Positions 1 through 8,268 of a stretch of DNA of 64,000 nt are shown piece after piece; the stretch's first letter is position 1; each line of letters starts with the position of its first letter. The translations under genes and the position numbers were made by a program. The stretch is from Pseudomonas putida (lineage in GTDB: Bacteria > Pseudomonadota > Gammaproteobacteria > Pseudomonadales > Pseudomonadaceae). The stretch spans positions 5,428,501-5,492,500 of the forward strand of contig NZ_CP029693.1 of assembly GCF_003228315.1 (NCBI RefSeq), given 5' to 3'. The notes under the pieces are model-generated. The model was given only the letters and a program-made list of their open reading frames with translations. It ran no database searches and was not told the DNA's origin.

Positions 1-1
1 T

Positions 2-742
2 GCCGTAGAAGGCAACACGACCTTCTATGCGAGCCCGGCTGCCGGCACCGTGCAGCGTTGGGCTGAAACGATGCCCGAACATTTTCGCTTCACTGCCAAG
101 TTTCCCGGTGACATCAGTCACGGCGGCGATCTGCGCGAGCAACTGACTGCCGCTGAAACCTTCACCCGATTGCTCAGCCCCCTCGGTGAGCGGGTGTCGC
201 CGTTGTGGTTGCAGCTGTCGAAAAGCTTCACGCCGCAACGCCTGCCCGAACTTGCCGGGTTTATCGATGCCCTGCAACGGCCGTTGGCAGTGGAAGTGCG
301 GCACGATGATTTCTTCGCCAAGGGCGACAGTGAGCGAATGCTCAATCGCCTGTTGCTGGACCGTGGCGTCGAGCGCATCTGCCTCGACCCGCGCGCGCTG
401 TTCAGTTGCACATCGACCGATCCTTCGGTGCTGCACGCCCAATCGAAAAAACCCAGGGTGCCAACGCGTCCCGCTGCTTTCACCCAATTCCCGCAAGTGC
501 GTTTCATCGGCCATCCGCAACTGGAGGCCAACGATACGTTCCTGACGCCCTGGGTGGAGAAAATCGCCCTGTGGATCGAGGAAGGCCGCACGCCGTATAT
601 CTTCCTGCACACCGCCGACAACGTGTTGGCGGCGAAGCTGGCGCAGCGTTTCCATGCGCGATTGATGCTGCGATTGCCTGGCTTGCCGGCGCTGCCTGAG
701 CTATACAGGGAGCCCGCCGCCGAGCAACTTGGCCTGCTCTGA
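2..742 (+). CDS. DUF72 (YecE-like) family protein, 5' partial
   Basis: Member of the DUF72 family, whose biochemical role is not established. The reading frame is already open at base 2, so the N-terminus lies outside the window. The first visible residues include VEGNTTFYASP, the conserved early block of the family, so probably only a few tens of residues are missing. The visible 246 residues run to a normal TGA. An internal ATG at 50 would give 230 residues but would cut off the conserved block, so it is unlikely to be the start. The next gene follows 35 bp downstream on the same strand. Confidence 0.85.
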   Translation, partial: AVEGNTTFYASPAAGTVQRWAETMPEHFRFTAKFPGDISHGGDLREQLTAAETFTRLLSPLGERVSPLWLQLSKSFTPQRLPELAGFIDALQRPLAVEVRHDDFFAKGDSERMLNRLLLDRGVERICLDPRALFSCTSTDPSVLHAQSKKPRVPTRPAAFTQFPQVRFIGHPQLEANDTFLTPWVEKIALWIEEGRTPYIFLHTADNVLAAKLAQRFHARLMLRLPGLPALPELYREPAAEQLGLL

Positions 743-777
743 AGGCGGATTCGTTCCCCTTTTTCAGGAGCCTGCCA

Positions 778-1599
778 ATGGATGCGCAAACCCTTCGAGC
801 CCAAGCGTTCAAAGCCCTGCACGAACGTGACGGGATTTTTGTGATGCCCAACCCGTGGGATGCGGGTTCGGCAAAAATGCTGGCGGGCCTCGGTTTTGAA
901 GCGCTGGCGACCACCAGTGCCGGATTCGCTTTTTCCCGGGCGCGGCCCGATGGTGGCCTGACCCTGGACGACACTCTGGAAAATGTCCGGGCGATCGTGG
1001 CGGCCACCGATCTGCCGGTGTCGGTGGATCTGGAAAACGGTTTTGCCGATGATCCCGCCGAATCCGCACAAAGCATTGTGCAGGCTGCTGGCGCGGGGGC
1101 CGTCGGTGGTTCGATCGAAGACGCCACGGGCCGTCCGGACGCGCCGATCTATTGCTTCGAACATGCCGTGGCCCGGGTCAAGGCCGCGGTCGCTGCCGTG
1201 CGTAGTTTGTCTTTCCCCTTTACGCTGACCGCCCGGGCCGAGAATTATCTGCATGGCAATCCGGACCTTGATGACACGATTCGCCGCCTGCAAGCGTTCG
1301 CTGAAGCGGGTGCCGATGTGCTTTATGCGCCGGGATTGCGTAGTGCTGAAGAAGTCCTGGCCGTGGTCCGTGCCGTGGCGCCGAAACCCGTCAACGTGTT
1401 GATGTCAGGCGGATTGAAGCTGACGGTCGAACAGCTCGGCGAGATGGGCGTCAAGCGAGTCAGCGTCGGCTCGGCGCTGGCCTTGGCGGCATTGGGCGAG
1501 TTCTACCGCGCCGCTGAAGAGATCAAGACGTCGGGCACGTTCGGATTCACCTCGCAGTCCATGCCATACGCCAAGGCCAATCAGTTTTTCAAAGGCTGA
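778..1599 (+). CDS. isocitrate lyase/PEP mutase family protein
   Basis: A 273-residue enzyme of the isocitrate lyase/phosphoenolpyruvate mutase superfamily, which makes or breaks C-C or C-P bonds in small 2-oxo acids with Mg2+. Visible family blocks are MPNPWDAGSA (residues 23-32), the metal-binding region SVDLENGF (82-89, with D84 and E86) and GSIEDATG (111-118). It lacks the KKCGH loop of true isocitrate lyase, so the substrate is uncertain; the family also contains oxaloacetate hydrolases and 2-methylisocitrate lyases. The ATG has AGGAG 9 bp upstream. It ends 3 bp before the stop of the convergent gene at 1603. The family call is firm; the reaction is open. Confidence 0.85.
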   Translation: MDAQTLRAQAFKALHERDGIFVMPNPWDAGSAKMLAGLGFEALATTSAGFAFSRARPDGGLTLDDTLENVRAIVAATDLPVSVDLENGFADDPAESAQSIVQAAGAGAVGGSIEDATGRPDAPIYCFEHAVARVKAAVAAVRSLSFPFTLTARAENYLHGNPDLDDTIRRLQAFAEAGADVLYAPGLRSAEEVLAVVRAVAPKPVNVLMSGGLKLTVEQLGEMGVKRVSVGSALALAALGEFYRAAEEIKTSGTFGFTSQSMPYAKANQFFKG

Positions 1600-1602
1600 C
1601 GA

Positions 1603-2226
1603 TCAGGCGGCGAGACGCAGGTTCTGCAGGACGATCGGGCGCGCCCAGCGGTTATCGAAGTCGAGTTCTTTTTGTTGCTTGACCATTTCTTCCGGCGAGA
1701 ACGGCGGGAAGGGCTTGTCCAACAGATCGAGCTCGAATTCGGCGATCGGCAGGTGCAGTGCACGCGGTTGTGGCGCTGGACCGGCTTCGGGTGCAGGTTG
1801 ACCGGCGGTCAGCACGATCGGGCGTACCCAGCCGCTGTCGAAGTTTTGCTGGCGTTGCTGGGCGACGATTTCTTCCGGCGGGAACGGTGGGAACGGCTTG
1901 TCGGCCAGATCCATCTCGAATTCGGCGATCGGCAGGAACAGTGGCTCGGGCGGGCGAATCTCGTTGTCCTTCACGTCGCATTCGCGCTGGGCAACGATGT
2001 GTGCCAGCAGGTCGCTGCCAACAGTGGGCTCGACCGGACTTTCCAGATCCACCGGTGGAAAATCGAGCGATTTCGGAAGGACATCCTCACCCGACTGTTC
2101 GGCCAGCGCTCGGGCAAAGAAATCCTGCCAGATATGGCTGACGCCGCTCAGTGCCTGGGTGTTTCGCAGGTTGTAGTCGCCGTAGGGCGAGATAAAACCT
2201 GTGATGATGGGTTGAATGTCTGACAT
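1603..2226 (-). CDS. hypothetical protein with duplicated 42-residue module
   Basis: A 207-residue protein that I do not recognise. Its C-terminal half consists of two tandem 42-residue modules, residues 98-139 and 159-200, identical at 30 of 42 positions. Each begins LPIAEFE, carries DKPFPPF and ends RPIVL. They are joined by a Pro/Ala-rich linker (140-158). Residues 72-80 (LLAHIVAQR) resemble the middle of the module and may be a decayed third copy. There is no signal peptide or membrane segment; the sequence is acidic and proline-rich, suggesting a soluble or partly disordered protein. It is divergent from rsmJ and convergent with the lyase-family gene. Confidence 0.75.
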   Translation of the reverse strand: MSDIQPIITGFISPYGDYNLRNTQALSGVSHIWQDFFARALAEQSGEDVLPKSLDFPPVDLESPVEPTVGSDLLAHIVAQRECDVKDNEIRPPEPLFLPIAEFEMDLADKPFPPFPPEEIVAQQRQQNFDSGWVRPIVLTAGQPAPEAGPAPQPRALHLPIAEFELDLLDKPFPPFSPEEMVKQQKELDFDNRWARPIVLQNLRLAA

Positions 2227-2319
2227 TTCTCTCGGTCGACGCTCAGCTCTGGCAAAATGCTCGATAGTTTTGTTATCGGCAGTTTTTGCGGATCATTAAT
2301 TTTTTGAGCGTGTTTTCTG

Positions 2320-3102
2320 ATGATTGATCAACCGGCGGCGTGCCGCATCCGTGTCGAAGCCCTGGGCGAGACTTTTCAGCCACAGGCCGAGCACTGGGCC
2401 GAGCGCCTGGGCTTGCCGTTGCAGGTGGATGACGGTGAGTTTGCCTTGCAGGTCGGCGAGCAGGGCCTGCAGCTGCAACAGCTCGGCCCGGATGCGCCGG
2501 GGCCGGTGCGGGTGGACTTCGTCGAGGGCGGCGCGGCGCATCGGCGGTTATACGGTGGCGGCAGCGGGCAGATGATCGCCAAGGCCGTCGGCATCGCCCA
2601 GGGCGTGCGTCCACGGGTGCTGGATGCCACGGCGGGGTTGGGCAAGGATGCATTCGTGCTGGCCAGCCTGGGTTGCGAAATGAGCCTGATCGAGCGTCAG
2701 CCACTGATCGGTGCCTTGCTCGAAGATGGCCTGGCCCGTGGCGCGGAAGATTTCGACGTGGCGCCGATCGTTGCGCGCATGCGTTTGCTCAAGGGCAACT
2801 CGATCGAAGTGATGAACAACTGGGAAGGGGAGCCACCGCAGGTGATCTACCTTGACCCGATGTTTCCGCACCGAGAGAAAACCGCACTGGTGAAGAAGGA
2901 AATGCGCCTGTTCCGGCCACTGGTGGGCGATGACCCGGATGCACCGGCGCTGCTCCAGGCGGCACTGGCCCTGGCGACCCACCGGGTGGTGGTCAAGCGC
3001 CCGCGCAAGGCGCCGTGCATTGAAGGGCCCAAGCCGAGTCATGCGTTGGATGGCAAGTCCAGTCGGTATGACATTTATCCCAAGAAGGCGCTCAAGCCTT
3101 AA
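2320..3102 (+). CDS. rsmJ: 16S rRNA (guanine1516-N2)-methyltransferase RsmJ
   Basis: The product is a 260-residue SAM-dependent methyltransferase that modifies G1516 of 16S rRNA in the small ribosomal subunit. Recognisable blocks are the SAM-binding loop LDATAGLGKDAF (about residues 101-112) and the catalytic-type motif YLDPMFPHREK (about 175-185). GGGSGQMIAKA just upstream of the SAM loop is also typical. Length fits the RsmJ/YhiQ family. The ATG at 2320 directly precedes the first conserved residues. The gene is monocistronic: divergent from the hypothetical gene at 2226 and followed by a REP pair. Confidence 0.93.
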   Translation: MIDQPAACRIRVEALGETFQPQAEHWAERLGLPLQVDDGEFALQVGEQGLQLQQLGPDAPGPVRVDFVEGGAAHRRLYGGGSGQMIAKAVGIAQGVRPRVLDATAGLGKDAFVLASLGCEMSLIERQPLIGALLEDGLARGAEDFDVAPIVARMRLLKGNSIEVMNNWEGEPPQVIYLDPMFPHREKTALVKKEMRLFRPLVGDDPDAPALLQAALALATHRVVVKRPRKAPCIEGPKPSHALDGKSSRYDIYPKKALKP

Positions 3103-3119
3103 GACTGAGTTGCCCCAAT

Positions 3120-3210
3120 CGCGAGCAAGCTTTGCTCCCACTGGGCTTGAGGCGTTCACAAGTGTTGAACCCTGCACAAAACCTGTGGGAGCAAGGCTTG
3201 CCCGCGATAG
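3120..3210. repeat. REPIN (inverted REP pair)
   Basis: Two REP palindromes in opposite orientation, at about 3120-3141 and 3185-3210, each with the GGGAGCAA...GC core, separated by about 43 bp. It fills the gap between the convergent rsmJ and TetR genes. Pseudomonas REPs are non-autonomous elements mobilised by RAYT transposases (established); no RAYT gene is in this window. Confidence 0.85.
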
Positions 3211-3240
3211 CGTCGCCACTGACACTAAAAATCCACAGGG

Positions 3241-3879
3241 TTACTCAGGCCGATAAGCCCGCATAAACAACCCCACCACCTCCCGCACATGACTCTCGGC
3301 CGCTTCATCGGTCAACGGTTCGCCACAACCAAAGAGCAGCCGGAAATTCGCCGCCCCCTTGAGCAGGCAGAAGAAGTGCTCCGCCGCATTGAGCGGTTTG
3401 TCGATGCTCAAGGCGCCACTCTGGTCCACCTTGCTCAGCAGCCTCTCCATACCCTGCAACATGCGTTGCGGGCCTGCCTCGAAGAAGATCAGCGAGAGTT
3501 TCGGGTCCTGGCTGCCCAGGGCCATGATCAGGCGATGCAGGTTCACCGATTCGTCGCTGTTGATCAGGTGATGAAAGCCGCGGGCAATGTTCAGCAGCAC
3601 GGTTTCCACCGCTACGCCTTCGGGCAGTTCAAAGAACAGCGGCGGCAATTGCTCCTCGCACTTGGCCACCACGGCGGCGGAGAACAGCGTCTCCTTGTCG
3701 TTGAAATGGCTGTAGACCGTCAGCTTCGAAACGCCTGCTTCGGCGGCGACAGCATCCATGCTGGTGTTGGCATATCCCTTGGTGAGAAACAGCGTCTTGG
3801 CCGCGTCGAGGATCGCCTGGCGCTTGGCCAGATCCTTGGGGCGGCCTGGGCCGTTGGGTACTGAAGGATTGTTCGGCAT
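3241..3879 (-). CDS. mexL: TetR family repressor, MexL-like
   Basis: A 212-residue TetR-type regulator, probably the repressor of the adjacent RND efflux operon. The N-terminal helix-turn-helix is clear: GRPKDLAKRQAILDAAKTLF, then GVSKLTVYSHFNDKETLF. The C-terminal part is the ligand-binding domain. The length equals that of MexL of P. aeruginosa, and the neighbours (rsmJ on one side; mexJ, mexK, two small envelope genes and plsB on the other) match the MexL locus as I remember it. The open frame continues far upstream, but that part is antisense to mexJ; the ATG at 3879 gives the normal TetR start. Autorepression through the palindrome at 3922 is inferred. Confidence 0.85.
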   Translation of the reverse strand: MPNNPSVPNGPGRPKDLAKRQAILDAAKTLFLTKGYANTSMDAVAAEAGVSKLTVYSHFNDKETLFSAAVVAKCEEQLPPLFFELPEGVAVETVLLNIARGFHHLINSDESVNLHRLIMALGSQDPKLSLIFFEAGPQRMLQGMERLLSKVDQSGALSIDKPLNAAEHFFCLLKGAANFRLLFGCGEPLTDEAAESHVREVVGLFMRAYRPE

Positions 3880-3921
3880 ATGCGCTTTTATTACTGGACT
3901 GGTGAGTTTGCTATTAATAAC

Positions 3922-3935
3922 ATACTGGCCAGTAT
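3922..3935. promoter_or_regulatory. palindromic operator in mexL-mexJ intergenic region
   Basis: ATACTGGCCAGTAT is a perfect 14-bp palindrome in the 93-bp divergent gap. An isolated half-site, TACTGG, lies at 3892-3897. The palindrome overlaps a candidate mexJ -10 box, TATAAT at 3933-3938 (TTGCTA at 3908-3913 is a poor -35 with a 19-bp spacer). This is the placement expected for a TetR operator that blocks polymerase. Binding is inferred. Confidence 0.65.
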
Positions 3936-3972
3936 AATTATTCCTAGCACCATTGGCGAAAGGTCCTTCACC

Positions 3973-5073
3973 ATGTTCCGCTATGCCTTGCCCCTCGCGT
4001 TGCCTGTCAGTCTGGCGTTTTTGTTGACGGCGTGCGGTCACGAAGAAGCGCCGCCAACCAGCGTGCGTCCGGCCATGGTGGTCCAGCCAGAGCCTTCGGC
4101 ACAGGCGACGGAAAGCTACCCCGGTGAAGTCCGCGCCCGCTACGAGCCGGACCTGGCGTTCCGCATCGGCGGCAAAGTCAGCCGACGACTGGTCGAGGAA
4201 GGGCAGCGGGTCAAAGCCGATCAGCCTCTGGCCGAACTCGATCCCCAGGACGTGCGCCTGCAGCTGGAAGCGACCCGCGCCCAGGTGGCTGCCGCCGAAG
4301 CCAATCTCAATCTGGTGCGCGCCGAACGTGACCGCTACAAGACCCTGATGGACCGTCAGATGGTCAGTCGTTCGCAATACGACAACGCGGAAAATCTCTA
4401 TCGCTCCGGCGAAGCCCGCCTCAAGCAGATCAAAGCCGAATTCAATGTCTCGACCAACCAGGCCAGTTACGCCGTGTTGCGTGCGCCTCAGGATGGCGTC
4501 GTGGCCAAGCGTGCGGTAGAGGTCGGTCAGGTGGTGGCGGCGGGGCAGACGGTATTTACCCTGGCCACCGATGGCGAGCGCGAAGTGTCTATCAGCCTGC
4601 CGGAGCAGAACTTCGGTCGCTTCAAGGTCGGCGAGCCGGTGTCGGTGGAACTGTGGACGCAACCGGGTCAGCGTTTCGCCGGACACATCCGCGAACTGTC
4701 GCCGGCTGCCGATCCCAAGTCCCGCACCTTCGCCGCACGCATCGCTTTCAACGCCGGCAAGGTCCCCGCCGAACTGGGGCAGAGCGCCCGGGTTTTTGTG
4801 CAGAACGCCGAGACCGTGCCGCTGTCGGTGCCGCTGTCTGCGCTGACCGCTGAAAACGGCGTGACCTATGTCTGGGTCGTCAGCGCCAACAACACCCTGA
4901 AAAAGACCCCGGTGCGGGTCGGTGCCTTCGGCGAGAAAACCGTGCCGGTGCTCGAAGGTCTCAACGCCAGCGACTGGGTGGTGGCCGCCGGCGTCCATGT
5001 GCTTCTGGATGGGCAGCAGGTGCGCCCGGTGGATCGCTCCAACCGCGTGGTCAATCTGGCGGACAAGGAGTAA
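3973..5073 (+). CDS. mexJ: RND efflux periplasmic adaptor lipoprotein, MexJ-like
   Basis: A 366-residue membrane-fusion protein that links an inner-membrane RND pump to an outer-membrane channel. It has a lipoprotein signal (hydrophobic segment to residue 17, lipobox LTAC with C21). A biotinyl-lipoyl-like half-motif follows (LAFRIGGKVSRRLVEEGQRV), then an alpha-helical hairpin with DNAENLYRSGEARL, the second lipoyl half (LRAPQDGVVAKRAVEVGQVV) and a beta-barrel domain. An upstream in-frame start at 3880 would add residues before the signal peptide and run through the operator, so the ATG at 3973 is chosen. The permease follows after 6 bp. Similarity in length and context to P. aeruginosa MexJ is from memory. 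Confidence 0.88.
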   Translation: MFRYALPLALPVSLAFLLTACGHEEAPPTSVRPAMVVQPEPSAQATESYPGEVRARYEPDLAFRIGGKVSRRLVEEGQRVKADQPLAELDPQDVRLQLEATRAQVAAAEANLNLVRAERDRYKTLMDRQMVSRSQYDNAENLYRSGEARLKQIKAEFNVSTNQASYAVLRAPQDGVVAKRAVEVGQVVAAGQTVFTLATDGEREVSISLPEQNFGRFKVGEPVSVELWTQPGQRFAGHIRELSPAADPKSRTFAARIAFNAGKVPAELGQSARVFVQNAETVPLSVPLSALTAENGVTYVWVVSANNTLKKTPVRVGAFGEKTVPVLEGLNASDWVVAAGVHVLLDGQQVRPVDRSNRVVNLADKE

Positions 5074-5079
5074 TCCCCG

Positions 5080-8000
5080 ATGGGCTTCAATCTTTCCGAA
5101 TGGGCGCTGCGTAATCGCCAGATCGTACTGTTCCTGATGCTATTGCTGGCCATCGTTGGTGCGCTTTCCTACACCAAGCTCGGCCAGAGTGAAGATCCGC
5201 CGTTCACTTTCAAGGCCATGGTGATTCGCACCAACTGGCCGGGCGCCACGGCGCAGGAAGTTTCGCGCCAGGTCACCGAGCGCATCGAAAAGAAGCTGAT
5301 GGAAACCGGCGAATACGAACGCATTGTGTCGTTCTCCCGCCCCGGTGAATCCCAGGTGACCTTCATCGCTCGCGACTCCATGCACTCGGTGGAGATTCCC
5401 GAGCTCTGGTATCAGGTGCGCAAGAAGGTCAGTGACATTCGCCATACCTTGCCACCGGGCATTCAGGGGCCGTTCTTCAACGATGAATTCGGCACCACCT
5501 TCGGCAACATCTATGCGCTGACCGGCGACGGCTTCGATTACGCCGTGCTCAAGGACTACGCCGACCGCATCCAGATCCAGCTGCAACGGGTCAAGGATGT
5601 GGGCAAGGTCGAGCTGCTTGGTTTGCAGGACGAAAAGATCTGGATCGAACTGTCCAACGTCAAGCTCGCCACCCTCGGCTTGCCCCTGGCGGCGGTGCAG
5701 CAGGCGCTGGAGGAACAGAACGCGGTATCCACCGCCGGCTTCTTCGAAACCAGCAGCGAGCGATTGCAGCTACGGGTGTCGGGGAATTTTCAGACCGTCG
5801 ACGAGATAAAAAACTTTCCGATCCGGGTCGGTGATCGCACCTTCCGCATCTCCGATGTGGCGGATGTGCGCCGTGGCTTCAACGATCCTCCGGCGCCGCG
5901 CATGCGCTTTATGGGCGAAGACGCTATCGGTCTGGCCGTGGCCATGAAGGACGGTGGCGACATTCTGGTACTGGGCAAGGCGCTGGAAGTCGAGTTCGCC
6001 CGCATCCAGAAAAACCTCCCGGCAGGCATGCAGCTGCGCAAGGTGTCCGATCAACCGGCGGCGGTGAAAACCGGGGTTGGCGAGTTCGTCCAGGTGCTGG
6101 TGGAAGCGCTGGCGATCGTGTTGCTGGTGAGCTTTTTCTCCCTCGGCGTGCGCACCGGCATGGTGGTGGCCCTGGCCATCCCGCTGGTGTTGGCGATGAC
6201 GTTCGCCACCATGTATTACTTCGGCATCGGTCTGCACAAGATTTCCCTCGGCGCGTTGGTGCTGGCACTGGGGCTGCTGGTGGACGACGCGATCATCGCC
6301 GTGGAAATGATGGCGATCAAAATGGAGCAGGGCTTCGACCGGATCAAGGCGGCGAGTTATGCCTGGACCAGCACCGCGTTCCCGATGCTCACCGGTACGT
6401 TGATCACTGCCGCCGGCTTCCTGCCGATTGCCACCGCACAATCGGGCACCGGCGAGTACACCCGTTCGATCTTCCAGGTGGTGACCATCGCGCTGTTGGC
6501 GTCCTGGGTGGCGGCCGTGGTGTTCGTGCCGTATCTGGGGGAAAAACTCCTGCCGGATCTGGCGAAAATTCATGCAGCGAAACACGGCCCCGATCAGCCC
6601 GATCCTTACGGCACGCCGTTTTATCAGCGAGTCCGAGGCGTGGTGGAGTGGTGCGTGCGTCGGCGCAAGACGGTGATCGCGGCGACGGTGTTGCTGTTCA
6701 TCGCGTCGGTGTTCCTCTTCCGTTTTGTGCCGCAGCAGTTTTTCCCGGCATCCGGCCGACTGGAGTTGATGGTCGACCTGAAACTGGCGGAAGGCGCGTC
6801 CCTGAGCAACACTGCCGATGAGGTCAAGCGCCTCGAAGCCTTGCTCAAGGACAAGGCCGGGATCGACAACTACGTGGCCTACGTCGGCACCGGTTCGCCA
6901 CGTTTTTACCTGCCGCTGGATCAGCAACTGCCGGCAGCGAGCTTCGCCCAGTTTGTCGTGCTGGCCAAGACCATCGAGGAACGCGAAACCCTGCGCAGCT
7001 GGTTGATCACCACCCTCAACGAGCAATTCCCGGCCCTGCGCTCGCGGGTCACGCGCCTGGAAAACGGCCCACCCGTGGGCTATCCGGTGCAGTTCCGGGT
7101 GACCGGTGAACACATCGAGGAAGTTCGCGCGCTGGCCCGCAAGGTCGCGGCCAAGGTGCGGGAAAACCCTCATGTCGCCAACGTGCATCTGGATTGGGAA
7201 GAACCGAGCAAAGTCGTCTACCTGAACATCGATCAGGACCGGGCGCGGGCGCTTGGGGTGAGCACGGCGAACCTGTCGAAGTTCCTGCAGAGCTCGCTGA
7301 CCGGATCCAGCGTCAGCCAGTATCGCGAAGACAACGAGTTGATCGAGATCCTCCTGCGCGGCACCGTGCATGAGCGCACCGAGCTGTCGTTGCTGCCAAG
7401 TCTGGCGGTGCCGACCGACAACGGTCGCAGCGTCGCCCTGTCGCAGATCGCGACTCTGGAGTACGGCTTTGAAGAAGGCGTGATCTGGCACCGTAATCGC
7501 CTGCCCAATGTGACGGTGCGTGCCGACATCTACGGCAAGGAACAACCAGCGACCCTGGTGAAGCAGATCATGCCGACCCTCGACCCGATCCGCGCCGAAC
7601 TGCCCGACGGCTACCTGCTGGATGTCGGCGGCACCGTGGAGGATTCCGAGCGGGGGCAGAAGTCGGTCAACGCCGGCGTGCCGATGTTCATCGTGGTCGT
7701 ACTGACGTTGCTGATGCTGCAGCTGCGCAGTTTCTCACGCACGGCGATGGTGTTTCTGACAGCGCCCTTGGGCTTGATCGGGGTGACGCTGTTCCTGATG
7801 GTGTTCCGCCAGCCGTTCGGGTTTGTCGCCATGCTCGGGACCATCGCCTTGTCGGGGATGATCATGCGTAATTCGGTGATCCTGGTGGATCAGATCGAGC
7901 AGGATATCGCCGCAGGGCTCAAGCCTTGGCAGGCGATCATCGAAGCGACGGTGCGCAGGTTCCGGCCGATTGTCCTGACCGCGCTTGCAGCGGTGCTGGC

Positions 8001-8145
8001 AATGATCCCGTTGTCGCGCAGCGTGTTCTTCGGGCCGATGGCGGTGGCGATCATGGGCGGGCTGATCGTGGCGACGGCGTTGACGCTGTTGTTCCTGCCG
8101 GCGTTGTATGCGGCGTGGTTCAGGGTCAGGAAAGAGCAAGTCTGA
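5080..8145 (+). CDS. mexK: RND efflux permease, MexK-like
   Basis: A 1021-residue inner-membrane drug/proton antiporter of the resistance-nodulation-division superfamily. It has the usual layout: TM1 near residues 11-29, a large periplasmic loop, a helix cluster at about 340-490, a second periplasmic loop and a final cluster at about 860-1015. The proton-relay motif GLLVDDAIIAVE lies in TM4, and GTIALSGMIMRNSVILVDQIEQD is the matching C-terminal block. It is cotranscribed with the adaptor. No outer-membrane factor gene accompanies it, as in the MexJK system, which borrows OprM or OpmH (established for P. aeruginosa). Substrates cannot be read from sequence. Confidence 0.9.
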   Translation: MGFNLSEWALRNRQIVLFLMLLLAIVGALSYTKLGQSEDPPFTFKAMVIRTNWPGATAQEVSRQVTERIEKKLMETGEYERIVSFSRPGESQVTFIARDSMHSVEIPELWYQVRKKVSDIRHTLPPGIQGPFFNDEFGTTFGNIYALTGDGFDYAVLKDYADRIQIQLQRVKDVGKVELLGLQDEKIWIELSNVKLATLGLPLAAVQQALEEQNAVSTAGFFETSSERLQLRVSGNFQTVDEIKNFPIRVGDRTFRISDVADVRRGFNDPPAPRMRFMGEDAIGLAVAMKDGGDILVLGKALEVEFARIQKNLPAGMQLRKVSDQPAAVKTGVGEFVQVLVEALAIVLLVSFFSLGVRTGMVVALAIPLVLAMTFATMYYFGIGLHKISLGALVLALGLLVDDAIIAVEMMAIKMEQGFDRIKAASYAWTSTAFPMLTGTLITAAGFLPIATAQSGTGEYTRSIFQVVTIALLASWVAAVVFVPYLGEKLLPDLAKIHAAKHGPDQPDPYGTPFYQRVRGVVEWCVRRRKTVIAATVLLFIASVFLFRFVPQQFFPASGRLELMVDLKLAEGASLSNTADEVKRLEALLKDKAGIDNYVAYVGTGSPRFYLPLDQQLPAASFAQFVVLAKTIEERETLRSWLITTLNEQFPALRSRVTRLENGPPVGYPVQFRVTGEHIEEVRALARKVAAKVRENPHVANVHLDWEEPSKVVYLNIDQDRARALGVSTANLSKFLQSSLTGSSVSQYREDNELIEILLRGTVHERTELSLLPSLAVPTDNGRSVALSQIATLEYGFEEGVIWHRNRLPNVTVRADIYGKEQPATLVKQIMPTLDPIRAELPDGYLLDVGGTVEDSERGQKSVNAGVPMFIVVVLTLLMLQLRSFSRTAMVFLTAPLGLIGVTLFLMVFRQPFGFVAMLGTIALSGMIMRNSVILVDQIEQDIAAGLKPWQAIIEATVRRFRPIVLTALAAVLAMIPLSRSVFFGPMAVAIMGGLIVATALTLLFLPALYAAWFRVRKEQV

Positions 8146-8159
8146 GTCATCGGAACAAC

Positions 8160-8250
8160 TGTGGGAGCGAGCTTGCTCGCGATGGCGGTTTATCAGTCAA
8201 CGTTGATGTTGGCTGATATGGCCTCATCGCGAGCAAGCTCGCTCCCACAG
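8160..8250. repeat. REPIN downstream of mexK
   Basis: Inverted pair with the GTGGGAGCGAGCTTGCTCGC core at about 8161-8183 and its reverse complement at 8226-8249. It separates the convergent mexK and DUF4197 genes. Confidence 0.88.
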
Positions 8251-8268
8251 GTTTTTTTGCGTTGTGGC

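Noticed and set aside
3241..4998. 585-codon version of the TetR gene extending across mexJ
   Set aside because: The extra 370 codons are antisense to mexJ and cross the operator; the normal TetR N-terminus begins at 3879.
5770..7545. 591-codon open frame on the minus strand, antisense to mexK
   Set aside because: Lies wholly inside a well-supported RND permease gene; its translation is rich in His, Arg, Gln and Asp with no family motif, as expected for an antisense frame in high-GC DNA.
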